Source: Phascolarctobacterium sp. (GTDB lineage Bacteria; Bacillota; Negativicutes; Acidaminococcales; Acidaminococcaceae). Taken from it: a stretch of 8,990 nt of DNA. Location: NCBI GenBank assembly GCA_024405645.1, contig JAKSOJ010000039.1:1-8990 (forward strand), given 5' to 3'. The notes below the pieces were generated by a model that saw only the letters and a list, made by a program, of their open reading frames with translations, had not been told where the DNA came from and made no database searches. The number at the start of each line of letters is the position of its first letter. Within the stretch, counting starts at the first letter, position 1. The position numbers and the translations under genes were made by a program. Below, one piece after another: positions 1 to 7,601 of this stretch.

Positions 1-80
1 TTGACCTGCCCCGCCCGCGAGAGGTAGCTCAAGAAGAATTTCAAATCTTGCGGACCAAAATTTTAAATGCACTGTATTAA
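1..80 (+). CDS. ABC transporter ATP-binding protein, C-terminal end only (NitT/TauT type, partial)
   Basis: The frame that begins at base 3 is open from the window edge to TAA at 78-80 and encodes 25 residues, starting DLPRPREVAQEEF. A C-terminal 'LPRPR...EF..LR..IL..L' pattern is typical of the SsuB/TauB/NrtD family of ATPases, which energise uptake of nitrate, sulfonates, taurine or related small anions at the cytoplasmic face of the membrane. No ATPase motif is in view because the body of the gene lies upstream. The next gene encodes a matching periplasmic-type binding protein and starts 31 bases after this stop, so the two very likely belong to one transporter operon, with the permease presumably further upstream. 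The call rests on a short tail plus this context. Confidence 0.66.
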   Translation, partial: DLPRPREVAQEEFQILRTKILNALY

Positions 81-111
81 CAGCTGCGGCTACAGGAAAG
101 GAGTTCATATT

Positions 112-1080
112 ATGAACAAAAAAATCTTTACCTTAGGCTTAAGCCTGGTAACAGCAATGATTCTCGCTACTGGTTGTGGTGGAGAAAAGAAAGCAGCTCC
201 TGCTGCTCCTCAAATCAAAGAATTGAAAGTGACTTATGTTAAGTCTCCTCTCAATATCCCAAGTATCGTTGATAAGAATAATCAAACTTTGGTAAAAGGC
301 TTTGCCAAAGATAATATTAAGGTTTCTTTCCCGGAAATTAATTCTGGTGCTAAGCAAACCGAAGCCTTAGCAAGTGGTAGCTTGGACGTATGCTCTGCCT
401 TGGGTGGAACCTCTGCTATTTTGGCAGCGTCTAATGGTGTAGATGTTAAGGTTGTTGGTATCTACAGCCGTGCACCCAAAGCATTTAACATTATGGTAAA
501 GGATGCTGCGATTAAATCTGCGAAGGATTTGAAAGGCAAGAAAGTTGCTGGTCCTAAGGGAACTATTCTGCACCAAATTCTTGTGGCTGCTCTTGATAAA
601 GAAAAGCTTACTCAAAATGATGTAAACTTTGTTTCTTTGGGCATTCCTGCAGGTGTAAATGCTTTGCTTAGTGGCGAAGTTGATGCTGCTCTTGTTGCGG
701 GTGCAGATGTTTTACGTGCCCAAAAAGCTGGTGCTCGAGTTTTGGCTAATGGCGAAGGCCTCGTTGATGCAACCATCGTTATTGGTGTAAATGGCAAGCT
801 TCTTAAGGAACATCCGGAGGTTGTGAAGAAATATTTGGCTTTGCACCAAGAAAACATAGATTTTATGAAAAAGGAACAAGCAAAGGCTTATGACTTTACT
901 GCAAAAGAAACAGGTCTTAAGGTTGATGAAGTAAAGGTTATGGCTCCTTGGTACGATTTCACTACCAAAATTACTGATGTTGACGTAAAAGATTTGGAAG
1001 CAACTCAAGATTTCTTGATGAAGATGGGTATGCAAAAGAAAAAAATCGATATTAAATCTATGTTGGCAGAAGTTAAATAA
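112..1080 (+). CDS. ABC transporter substrate-binding lipoprotein (NitT/TauT, SsuA/TauA-like)
   Basis: This 322-residue protein is probably the extracytoplasmic solute receptor of a nitrate/sulfonate/taurine-type ABC importer. The ATG at 112 is chosen because AAAGGAG (97-103) sits 8 bases before it and it gives a classic lipoprotein signal: MNKK, a hydrophobic stretch, then ATGC with the acylated Cys at residue 22. An in-frame ATG at 67 would overlap the upstream ATPase gene and add a non-signal extension. The mature part has the two-lobed SBP pattern: 'KVTYVKSP' opening strand, 'GAKQTEALASGSLDV' and 'SAKDLKGKKVAGPKGT', followed by 'NALLSGEVDAALV'. These segments are typical of NMT1/SsuA-like receptors that sense small anions, but the ligand cannot be read from the sequence. 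The gene follows its probable ATPase and ends before a terminator hairpin, so it closes the operon. Confidence 0.85.
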   Translation: MNKKIFTLGLSLVTAMILATGCGGEKKAAPAAPQIKELKVTYVKSPLNIPSIVDKNNQTLVKGFAKDNIKVSFPEINSGAKQTEALASGSLDVCSALGGTSAILAASNGVDVKVVGIYSRAPKAFNIMVKDAAIKSAKDLKGKKVAGPKGTILHQILVAALDKEKLTQNDVNFVSLGIPAGVNALLSGEVDAALVAGADVLRAQKAGARVLANGEGLVDATIVIGVNGKLLKEHPEVVKKYLALHQENIDFMKKEQAKAYDFTAKETGLKVDEVKVMAPWYDFTTKITDVDVKDLEATQDFLMKMGMQKKKIDIKSMLAEVK

Positions 1081-1101
1081 TCTAGATAAAATATTTATGG
1101 T

Positions 1102-1131
1102 AAAACCGAGCTCATTACGAACTCGGTTTTT
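1102..1131 (+). terminator. Rho-independent terminator after the binding-protein gene
   Basis: AAAACCGAG (1102-1110) pairs with CTCGGTTTT (1122-1130) around an 11-base loop, and the T-rich 3' arm runs into a T tract at 1127-1131. It lies 21 bases after the lipoprotein stop and separates it from the next promoter. Confidence 0.85.
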
Positions 1132-1138
1132 CATTTTA

Positions 1139-1147
1139 TGTTATAAT
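1139..1147 (+). promoter_or_regulatory. Extended -10 promoter for the ABC-F / MATE / carboxypeptidase unit
   Basis: TG at 1139-1140, one spacer base and a perfect TATAAT at 1142-1147 form a TGnTATAAT extended -10 element. No good -35 hexamer is seen at the normal distance, because that position falls inside the preceding terminator hairpin. A start site would be expected near 1154, about 35 bases before the ABC-F start codon. Confidence 0.65.
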
Positions 1148-1188
1148 ATATGGGTTGATATTAGCCTTGGTTGAGGAGAACATAGATT

Positions 1189-3078
1189 ATGATTTTAAGT
1201 GCAGAAAATTTAAGCTTCAGTTATGGTGCTAGAACTCTTTTTGAAGGTGTTACCTTCAATGTAGAGGAAGGGGATAAGTACGGAATTATTGGTGTTAATG
1301 GTACTGGTAAGTCAACCTTGTTGAAAATGATTGCCACCAATGATGCAGGTGGAGGAACGCTGACAATTCCTGGTAACGTTGTTATGGAATACTTGCCCCA
1401 GGATCCTCCCTTTGAAGCAGAAGCAACTGTTTTGGAACAAATCTTTAAAGGTGATTCTCCTCTTATGCAGCTCTTGCGCGAATACGAACTTGCTGTAGAT
1501 GCTGCAGAAAAAAATCCTGATAATGAAAAAATGCAACGCAATCTTTTGGCTTTACAGCAGAAGATGGATAACCAATTTGCTTGGCAATTAGAAAGTGAAG
1601 CAAAAGCAGTTCTTACTCAGCTTGGTATCAAAAACTTAAATCAAAAAATGGGTGAATTGTCTGGTGGTCAAAGAAAACGTGTTGCTCTTGCAGGTGTTTT
1701 AGTTCGTCCTAGTGATTTGTTAATATTGGACGAACCTACAAACCATATGGATAATGCGACCGTTGCTTGGCTAGAAGCACAGCTTTTAAAACGTAAGGGT
1801 GCACTTTTAATGGTAACCCATGATCGCTATTTCTTTGACCGAGTTGTAAATCGTACTTTGGAAATTGATATGGGCAAAGGTTATGTCTATGTAGGCAATT
1901 ATTCTTTGTTCCTTGAAAAACGCGAAGAAAGACGTGTCGCCGAAGCAGGTGCTGCCCAAAGACTGCGCAACATCTACCGTCGCGAATTAAAATGGATTAG
2001 TCGTGGAGCAGAGGCTCGTCGTACTAAAGCCAAAGATCGCGTAGAGCGTTTTGCTCATATTAAAGAAGCTGTTGAAAACATCAAGACTGAAAGCACGCTT
2101 GAAATGTCTTCTGTTTATTCTCGCCTTGGTAAAACAATTATCGAATTGGAAAATATTGGCAAGGTTTGGGATGGCAAGGATTATATCAAGAATTTTGATT
2201 ATATTTTATTACGCAATGATAGAATTGGTATCGTAGGGCCTAATGGAGCTGGTAAATCAACTCTAATGGATATCATTTCTGGGCGCTTAAAACCTACTAC
2301 AGGAACCATGAAAGTTGGTTCAACAGTTAAGATTGGCTATTTTGCACAGCATAACGAATTCGAAGATTCCAATATGCGTGTGCTTGAATATATAAAAGAA
2401 GTTAATAACTATATCGAAAAGGCGGACGGTACTCGCATAAGTGCTGCGCAAATGTTGGAAACCTTTTTATTTCCACCAGATTTGCAATGGGTTCCCGTTA
2501 GTAAATTATCCGGTGGTGAAAAGCGTCGACTGTATTTATTGAGAGTGCTAATGAGTGCTCCTAATATTCTCTTATTGGACGAACCTACCAACGATTTGGA
2601 TATTCCTACCTTAAGCGTTCTCGAGGATTATTTAGATAATTTTTCTGGCGCAGTAATAGCAGTTAGCCATGACCGCTATTTCTTAGATCGCTTCGCCCAA
2701 AAAATCTTCTCCCTTGAAGAAGATGGTTCCATCGTACCTCATAATGGTAATTATTCTGATTATATCGAGGAACTAGCAGAATTAGGCGAACCCGTTAAAA
2801 ACGAAACCAAGGTTCAAGCAGCTCCCGTTGAAGAAAAAATCGTTCCTAAAAAGAAGAGCATGACTTATGGGGAACGTATAGAATTAGAAAACATTGATCA
2901 AGAAATTGCTCGTACAGAAGCTGAAGTAAAAATGCTCGGCTTGGAAATCAACAAATGCGGCAGTGATTTTGTTAAGCTTAATGAGCTGACTAAAGCACAG
3001 AATGATGCTCAGGAGCGTTTGGACAAATTAGTTGACCGTTGGGCATATTTATCCGAGCTTGCAGAGGAATGTGAATAA
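1189..3078 (+). CDS. uup: ABC-F family ATPase, Uup type
   Basis: This 629-residue cytosolic protein has two ATP-binding cassettes and no membrane domain, the layout of ABC-F proteins that act on the ribosome. Cassette 1 has Walker A GVNGTGKST (35-43), signature LSGGQ (157-161), Walker B with D181-E182 and switch His211. Cassette 2 has GPNGAGKST (350-358), LSGGE (440-444), D464-E465 and His494. All catalytic positions are intact. The linker (about 240-300) is basic and helical, with WISRGAEARRTKAK at 269-282, a pattern typical of the Uup branch. A charged C-terminal coiled coil (about 550-629) and a length close to E. coli Uup (about 635) also favour Uup over EttA or a resistance-type ABC-F. 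GAGGAG at 1173-1178 precedes the ATG. A role in translation or replication-linked fitness is family knowledge; protection from antibiotics is possible but not shown. Confidence 0.88.
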   Translation: MILSAENLSFSYGARTLFEGVTFNVEEGDKYGIIGVNGTGKSTLLKMIATNDAGGGTLTIPGNVVMEYLPQDPPFEAEATVLEQIFKGDSPLMQLLREYELAVDAAEKNPDNEKMQRNLLALQQKMDNQFAWQLESEAKAVLTQLGIKNLNQKMGELSGGQRKRVALAGVLVRPSDLLILDEPTNHMDNATVAWLEAQLLKRKGALLMVTHDRYFFDRVVNRTLEIDMGKGYVYVGNYSLFLEKREERRVAEAGAAQRLRNIYRRELKWISRGAEARRTKAKDRVERFAHIKEAVENIKTESTLEMSSVYSRLGKTIIELENIGKVWDGKDYIKNFDYILLRNDRIGIVGPNGAGKSTLMDIISGRLKPTTGTMKVGSTVKIGYFAQHNEFEDSNMRVLEYIKEVNNYIEKADGTRISAAQMLETFLFPPDLQWVPVSKLSGGEKRRLYLLRVLMSAPNILLLDEPTNDLDIPTLSVLEDYLDNFSGAVIAVSHDRYFLDRFAQKIFSLEEDGSIVPHNGNYSDYIEELAELGEPVKNETKVQAAPVEEKIVPKKKSMTYGERIELENIDQEIARTEAEVKMLGLEINKCGSDFVKLNELTKAQNDAQERLDKLVDRWAYLSELAEECE

Positions 3079-3113
3079 ATTTTATTACCTTGTATTAAGG
3101 AAAGGGTATCTGA

Positions 3114-4481
3114 ATGACATCAAAAAAAGAAAGATACAAAGACAAAGCCTCGCGGCTTGTCAGCATAATGCTTCCTATCATTTGTACGCAGATTGCTGTA
3201 ATGGGTATGAATTTTTTTGATGCGTCCATGAGTGGTCAGGCTGGCAATGTAGATTTGGCTGGTGCTGCCATTGGTGGGAATACTTGGATGCCTATTCACA
3301 CTTGTATTACCGGTATTCTTATGGCAGCAATGCCCCAGGTAGCATATTTTATTGGTGCTGGCGAAGACCACAAAATTAAAGATACTATTAGGCATGGTTT
3401 GTTCCTGGCAGTGTGCTTTGCATTTCTTGTTGTACTCGGTGGATGCATTGGACTACCCATTTTCTATGCTAAGCTAGGCTTAGAGCTAGCTGTATATCGC
3501 ATTGCTGTTTGGTATAGCTTTGGTATAGGTATGGGAGTATTGCCATTCTTTTGTATGTGCCCGTTAAGAAATTTCGTAGATACTATGGGCTATACATTGT
3601 TAACCATGAAGATTTATCTTCTAGCTCTGCCTATTAATGCATGTTTAAACTATGTGCTTATCTTTGGGAAATTGGGCTTTCCTCGTTTAGGTGGAATAGG
3701 AGCAGGAGTTGCTACTGGTTTGACATTTTGGATTGTTTTTTGCTTATTTGCATGGGTAGTGACACACCTAGAGCCTTTCAAAAAATATCATGTATTGGGT
3801 TTGCCCAAGCTAGATTGGAACAAAATAATCGAATATTTGAAGCTTGGAATTCCCATGGGCTTTTCAATTTTCATGGAAACCTCGGTATTTGGTGTAGTTG
3901 CATTTTTCATAGCAAAATTTGGCACAGATTCTATTGCGGCGCATCAAGCTGCTCTGAATTTTTCCTCTTTGGTTTACATGTTTCCTTTAGGATTTTCACT
4001 TGCACTTACTATTTGTGTGGGTGTAGAATATGGTGCGAAAAGGTTTGATGATGCTTTAGAATTTATTAAGGTTGGCATAGGCCTTAGTATTTTAGTTTCT
4101 GCCGCTTATATGCTTGCAGAATATTTGGGCAGAGACCTTATTGCTAGAATTTATTCTAGTGATGCGAATGTTCAAGCGATTATTATTAAACTTATAATCT
4201 ATGCTATGATTTGGCAGGTTGGCGATGCTATTGCAGCACCAATTCAGGGAACCTTACGTGGTTATAAGGATGTCAATGCAGCATTTTGTACGGGCATGCT
4301 TGCCTATTGGGTAATTTGTTTGCCTGTGGGCTTATATTTGGATTACTATTTAAATCACGGCATGTATTCTTATTGGCAAAGCTTGGATTTAGGCGTATTA
4401 GTCTCCATGGTGCTATTGGCATTAAGATTGACCTATCTGCAACGAAGGTTCAATAAAGAAGCCAATAAGATAGATTGTTAA
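3114..4481 (+). CDS. MATE family efflux transporter
   Basis: This 455-residue integral membrane protein has the usual MATE length and about 12 hydrophobic segments in two similar halves. The first half opens with 'LPIICTQIAVMGMNFFDASMSGQAG', shortened here in meaning to the N-terminal MATE signature region near residues 20-44, followed by a conserved 'MPQVAYFIGAGE' segment. The second half starts near residue 243 with LGIPMGFSIFMETSVF and contains 'AAHQAALNFSSLVYMFPLG', typical of the NorM/MatE fold. Family members export cationic drugs or metabolites across the inner membrane in exchange for Na+ or H+; substrate and coupling ion cannot be read here. AAGGAAAGGG (3097-3106) lies 7 bases before the ATG. 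The gene starts 35 bases after uup with no terminator between, so the two are probably co-transcribed. Confidence 0.9.
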   Translation: MTSKKERYKDKASRLVSIMLPIICTQIAVMGMNFFDASMSGQAGNVDLAGAAIGGNTWMPIHTCITGILMAAMPQVAYFIGAGEDHKIKDTIRHGLFLAVCFAFLVVLGGCIGLPIFYAKLGLELAVYRIAVWYSFGIGMGVLPFFCMCPLRNFVDTMGYTLLTMKIYLLALPINACLNYVLIFGKLGFPRLGGIGAGVATGLTFWIVFCLFAWVVTHLEPFKKYHVLGLPKLDWNKIIEYLKLGIPMGFSIFMETSVFGVVAFFIAKFGTDSIAAHQAALNFSSLVYMFPLGFSLALTICVGVEYGAKRFDDALEFIKVGIGLSILVSAAYMLAEYLGRDLIARIYSSDANVQAIIIKLIIYAMIWQVGDAIAAPIQGTLRGYKDVNAAFCTGMLAYWVICLPVGLYLDYYLNHGMYSYWQSLDLGVLVSMVLLALRLTYLQRRFNKEANKIDC

Positions 4482-4485
4482 TAGG

Positions 4486-4500
4486 GTGACATAAAGTCAC
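4486..4500 (+). repeat. Short hairpin GTGAC-ATAAA-GTCAC between MATE and carboxypeptidase genes
   Basis: GTGAC (4486-4490) and GTCAC (4496-4500) are a perfect 5-bp inverted repeat around ATAAA. No T tract follows, so a terminator is unlikely. A closely similar 15-mer recurs at 5723-5737 after the next gene. Confidence 0.5.
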
Positions 4501-4527
4501 TAATTATAAATTTTAGGAAGTAATATT

Positions 4528-5703
4528 GTGAAAAAACTAGTTCTCGTATTAATGACAACATTTTTTATGCTTATTTCTGCAACAACCTATGCAGATGAAT
4601 TGGGACTTGCAAGCTATGCTGCAATTCTTGTTAGACCGGAAGATTCTAGAGTTTTATACGAAAAGCATTCTACAACGGATATGTATCCTGCAAGTACCAC
4701 AAAGCTTTATACGGCCTTACTTGTTATGGAAAATTGTAAGAATCTGCAGGATAAAACGAAGGTATCCTGGAATGCCATAGTCAACGTTCCAGATGAACAT
4801 GAAACTCCTTACATCTATTGTGGTGAAGAGTTTACTATTGAGGAATTCCTTAATATCATGTTAGTGCCCTCCGGTAATTTGATTGCTAATGTTATGGCAG
4901 AATACATTTCTGGTTCTATTCCTAAGTTTGTAGATTTAATGAATGAACGTTCTAAGACATTGGGCTTAATCAATTCCCATTGGGTAAATCCTATGGGATG
5001 GTTTGATTCTAATCATTATACTTGTGCGCATGATATGGCTATTATCGCTCAAGAGGCAATGAAGCATGATTTAATTAGAAAGATTGTTGCTAAAAAAGGC
5101 TATAGTATTCCTGCAAGCAATGTGCATCCCTATAACGATAGATATGTTAGAACTACTAACCACATGATGCGCGAAGATTCTCATCTTTATTATTCTCCCG
5201 TTCAGGGGATTAAGACTGGTACTGGTACAGTGGCTGGTTGCAATTTCGTTGGTTATGCAGAAAAAGATGGCATGAGGCTCATATCCGTTGCTTTAGCAAG
5301 CACTTGGAAGGATGCTCGTTTCTATGATACCAAAAAATTAATGGAATATGGTTTTGCAAACTATGATGGTTATGGCATAACTACTTGTCGTGCTGATATA
5401 CCCACAATTCCTAATAATGGTGAAGTGAGAGAGCAAAATGTTCCTACTGTTAAGCCTGAAGACCAACGAACCTATACTGTAAGCCAAGCAAGAGTTGCAG
5501 CAGAGGCTAAAGAAAAGGCTGATGCCGAAGCAAAAGCCAAAGAGGATGCTAGTAAGGTAAATCAAGAGGCTAAGCCGCAGGCTCAAGAAAATGTGGAAGC
5601 TGCAAATCCTGTCGTTGAAACTCAGAATAATAATGAAGCTGAAAAACCTGAAAACAAGGTAGTAACTGAAAAGAAAAAGAAAAAATCCAAAGCTAAGAAG
5701 TAA
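4528..5703 (+). CDS. D-alanyl-D-alanine carboxypeptidase (peptidase S11, low-molecular-weight PBP)
   Basis: This 391-residue exported enzyme removes the terminal D-Ala from peptidoglycan pentapeptides and so limits cross-linking. The signal peptide is MKK plus a hydrophobic core, with probable cleavage after TYA (residue 22). The penicillin-binding triad is complete: S56-T-T-K59 (nucleophile Ser56), S115-G-N117 and K229-T-G231. The catalytic domain ends near residue 285. Instead of the C-terminal beta domain and amphipathic anchor usual in DacA/PBP5, the protein continues into a Pro/Gln linker and an Ala/Glu/Lys-rich low-complexity tail (about 319-391) that ends in a lysine cluster, KKKKKSKAKK. 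How it stays at the wall is therefore unclear. The start is GTG at 4528 with AGGAAG at 4515-4520, 46 bases after the MATE gene. It is probably the last gene of that operon, before the hairpin at 5708. Confidence 0.9.
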   Translation: MKKLVLVLMTTFFMLISATTYADELGLASYAAILVRPEDSRVLYEKHSTTDMYPASTTKLYTALLVMENCKNLQDKTKVSWNAIVNVPDEHETPYIYCGEEFTIEEFLNIMLVPSGNLIANVMAEYISGSIPKFVDLMNERSKTLGLINSHWVNPMGWFDSNHYTCAHDMAIIAQEAMKHDLIRKIVAKKGYSIPASNVHPYNDRYVRTTNHMMREDSHLYYSPVQGIKTGTGTVAGCNFVGYAEKDGMRLISVALASTWKDARFYDTKKLMEYGFANYDGYGITTCRADIPTIPNNGEVREQNVPTVKPEDQRTYTVSQARVAAEAKEKADAEAKAKEDASKVNQEAKPQAQENVEAANPVVETQNNNEAEKPENKVVTEKKKKKSKAKK

Positions 5704-5707
5704 AATT

Positions 5708-5752
5708 AAAAGCTATGCATTAGTGGCACAAAGTCGCAAATGCATAGCTTTT
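5708..5752 (+). terminator. Long hairpin terminator after the carboxypeptidase gene
   Basis: A 14-bp perfect stem is formed by 5708-5721 and 5739-5752 (AAAAGCTATGCATT with AATGCATAGCTTTT). Past one A-A mismatch it continues in five more pairs, GTGGC (5723-5727) with GTCGC (5733-5737), two of them G-U, closing on an ACAAA loop. The T run is only the four bases of the 3' arm. Transcription from either side could be stopped, though no minus-strand gene faces it. Confidence 0.75.
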
Positions 5753-5753
5753 A

Positions 5754-5762
5754 TGATATAAT
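5754..5762 (+). promoter_or_regulatory. Extended -10 promoter for the HerA-like gene
   Basis: TG at 5754-5755, one A and TATAAT at 5757-5762 form TGnTATAAT directly after the terminator hairpin, 33 bases before the start codon. No convincing -35 is present, since that site would lie inside the hairpin. Confidence 0.62.
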
Positions 5763-5795
5763 AATTGTATATTTATAAAATTAAGGAGGAAGACG

Positions 5796-7379
5796 ATGTA
5801 TATTCCTAAATTACATAAAATTTGGATCTGTCAAAACCAAGATGGTGGCATTTATATGTACCCTAAAATGGCAAACCGCCATGGTTTGATTGCAGGTGCA
5901 ACTGGTACTGGTAAGACTGTAACCTTAAAAGTTTTAGCTGAAGCATTTTCTGAAATGGGAGTTCCTGTATTCCTCGCAGATATTAAAGGCGACGTATCTG
6001 GCATGTTGCTTCCTGGACAGGATAGCGAAGGCTTCAAAAAACGTTTAAAAACTAAATTGGGCTTAGAAATGCCCTGGAAATTCCAAGGCTATCCTATTCG
6101 TTTCTGGGACGTATACGGCAAGATGGGTCATCCTGTTCGTACTACTATTTCTGATATGGGTCCTGATCTTATCGCACGTCTTTTGGAATTGAACGATACT
6201 CAAACTGGCGTACTTAATATTGTGTTCCGTTATGCTGATGCAAATGGTCTTTTGCTTCTTGATTTCAAAGATTTAAGAGCCATGGTTAAATATTGCGGAG
6301 ACAATGCTGCTGAGTTAAAGACTGAATACGGCAATGTATCTGCTGTAACTATTGGCGCAATTCAAAGAGCGCTTTTGCGTTTGGAAGACCAAGGTGCTAA
6401 TACCTTCTTTGGTGAACCTGCTCTTGATATTAAAGACTGGTTCCAAACTGCACCGGATGGTCGTGGCATTATCAATATGCTTTATTGCTGCGAGCTTTTC
6501 CAAAATCCTTTGCTCTATTCCACCTTCCTCTTATGGATGCTCTCCGAATTATACGAAACTCTGCCTGAAGCAGGTGACCTCGATAAACCTAAGATGGTAT
6601 TCTTCTTTGATGAAGCTCACTTAATCTTTAAGGATGCTCCTCGCTCCTTGTTGGATAAGGTTGAACAAATCGTTCGTTTGATTCGTTCTAAAGGCGTAGG
6701 CATTTACTTTATTACCCAACTTCCCGCAGATATTCCTGACAGTGTTCTTTCTCAATTGGGTAATAAGTTGCAACATGCTCTGCGTGCATATACTCCGAAA
6801 GACCAAAAAGCTTTAAAAACTGCAGCTCAATCCTTCCGTGCTAATCCGGCAATCAACTGCGAAAAGGCTTTGTCCGAGCTTGGTACTGGTGAGGTTTTGG
6901 TTTCCCTTCTTGACAATGAAGGTATTCCGTCCATGGTTCAAAGAGCTTGGGTAATGCCTCCTCGTTCTCTCTTGGATGTTTGTCCTGATGAAACTCGCTT
7001 TAAGGAAATGAAGGCAAGTCCGTTGGCGGAGAAATATACAGAGACTGTTGACCGTGAATCTGCTTATGAAATTTTGACTCATAAGGTTGAAGAGCAAATT
7101 AAAGCGGAAGAAGAAGCTAAAGAAAGAGCTGAAGAAGAAAAGAGAGCTGCTTTCGAAGCTAAATTAAAAGAAAAGGAAGAAGCTGCTCGTCTTAAAGAAG
7201 AAGAAAAAGCTCGTAAAGAGGCTGAACGTGAAGCTGCTCGTCAAGAAAGAGAAGCTAATAAACGTCAACCGAAAACTATAGTTGATAAGGTTAAGGACCA
7301 GGCAATTAACAATATTACTCGTACTGCTGGTAATGCTCTTGCTCGCGGTATTTTAGGATCTTTTAAAAAATTGTTCTAA
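5796..7379 (+). CDS. HerA-like ATPase, DUF853 family (YjgR-like)
   Basis: This 527-residue protein belongs to the HerA/FtsK-like P-loop ATPases, specifically the DUF853 group that includes E. coli YjgR. Walker A is GATGTGKT (34-41), just after the N-terminal '[13 protein letters not shown]' strand. Walker B is [11 protein letters not shown], with D272-E273. A following '[18 protein letters not shown]' block (sensor-like strand and Gln) and '[20 protein letters not shown]' are typical of DUF853. Residues about 430-492 are a highly charged Glu/Lys/Ala/Arg helix, probably a coiled coil, and the end carries [12 protein letters not shown], resembling the conserved DUF853 C-terminus. The length is near that of YjgR (about 500). 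HerA proteins are hexameric DNA motors, but the role of DUF853 members is not established. No NurA-type nuclease gene lies alongside. AAGGAGG (5783-5789) sits 6 bases before the ATG. It appears to be a single-gene unit. Confidence 0.87.
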   Translation: MYIPKLHKIWICQNQDGGIYMYPKMANRHGLIAGATGTGKTVTLKVLAEAFSEMGVPVFLADIKGDVSGMLLPGQDSEGFKKRLKTKLGLEMPWKFQGYPIRFWDVYGKMGHPVRTTISDMGPDLIARLLELNDTQTGVLNIVFRYADANGLLLLDFKDLRAMVKYCGDNAAELKTEYGNVSAVTIGAIQRALLRLEDQGANTFFGEPALDIKDWFQTAPDGRGIINMLYCCELFQNPLLYSTFLLWMLSELYETLPEAGDLDKPKMVFFFDEAHLIFKDAPRSLLDKVEQIVRLIRSKGVGIYFITQLPADIPDSVLSQLGNKLQHALRAYTPKDQKALKTAAQSFRANPAINCEKALSELGTGEVLVSLLDNEGIPSMVQRAWVMPPRSLLDVCPDETRFKEMKASPLAEKYTETVDRESAYEILTHKVEEQIKAEEEAKERAEEEKRAAFEAKLKEKEEAARLKEEEKARKEAEREAARQEREANKRQPKTIVDKVKDQAINNITRTAGNALARGILGSFKKLF

Positions 7380-7388
7380 AACACTAGT

Positions 7389-7423
7389 TAAAGGCACTGT
7401 TTCTGATTGAGGCAGTGCCTTTA
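7389..7423 (+). terminator. Terminator after the HerA-like gene
   Basis: TAAAGGCACTG (7389-7399) pairs perfectly with CAGTGCCTTTA (7413-7423), an 11-bp stem with a 13-base loop, ten bases after the stop codon. The downstream tail is TA-rich rather than a pure T run. Confidence 0.75.
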
Positions 7424-7447
7424 TATATTTATAATTCTACATTAAAT

Positions 7448-7459
7448 AATGTATACATT
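7448..7459. promoter_or_regulatory. 12-bp palindrome upstream of the serC promoter (possible operator)
   Basis: AATGTATACATT at 7448-7459 is a perfect palindrome ending ten bases before the -35 hexamer. The TGTATACA core looks like a dimeric repressor or activator site, but no regulator can be named and AT-rich chance occurrence is possible. Confidence 0.3.
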
Positions 7460-7469
7460 CGCTTTTTGC

Positions 7470-7497
7470 TTGACTAATATTTTTGTAGTGCTACAAT
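7470..7497 (+). promoter_or_regulatory. serC: Sigma-A-type promoter of the serC-serA operon
   Basis: TTGACT (7470-7475), a 16-base spacer and TACAAT (7492-7497) match the vegetative consensus well. TG at 7489-7490 adds an extended -10. The transcript should begin near 7504, giving a leader of about 330 bases before serC. Confidence 0.75.
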
Positions 7498-7598
7498 ATA
7501 CATAATCTAATAATATATTGGTTATGATTGAGAAGCAGGTATTGCTGAACTTTTAGAGAGCTAGCGGTTGGTGTAAGCTAGTAGGGAGGAGTGCTTGT

Positions 7599-7601
7599 TC
7601 C
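7599..7601 (+). other. Probable specifier codon UCC (Ser) of the T-box
   Basis: In canonical T-boxes the specifier lies on the 3' side of Stem I, followed by a purine and then a GGAGC-like end of Stem I. Here TCC is followed by G7602 and then CTCAGGAGC. The neighbouring frame would give TTC (Phe) followed by C, which fits less well with both spacing and the serC-serA target. Confidence 0.7.

Noticed and set aside
67..111. Upstream ATG start for the binding lipoprotein
   Set aside because: It overlaps the end of the ATPase gene, has no Shine-Dalgarno and would bury the lipoprotein signal; the ATG at 112 has AAAGGAG at good spacing.
81..111. Possible riboswitch or hairpin before the lipoprotein gene
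   Set aside because: Only 31 bases lie between the genes and they show just a weak 3-bp stem and a ribosome binding site.
4482..4527. Terminator or promoter between the MATE and carboxypeptidase genes
   Set aside because: The 5-bp hairpin lacks a T tract, and no -35/-10 pair at proper spacing was found, so read-through is more likely.
5515..5703. Frameshift as the cause of the odd lysine-rich end of the carboxypeptidase
   Set aside because: The tail is long, in frame and of consistent Ala/Glu/Lys composition up to a clean TAA before a terminator, and other frames show no PBP5-like C-terminal domain, so it looks genuine.
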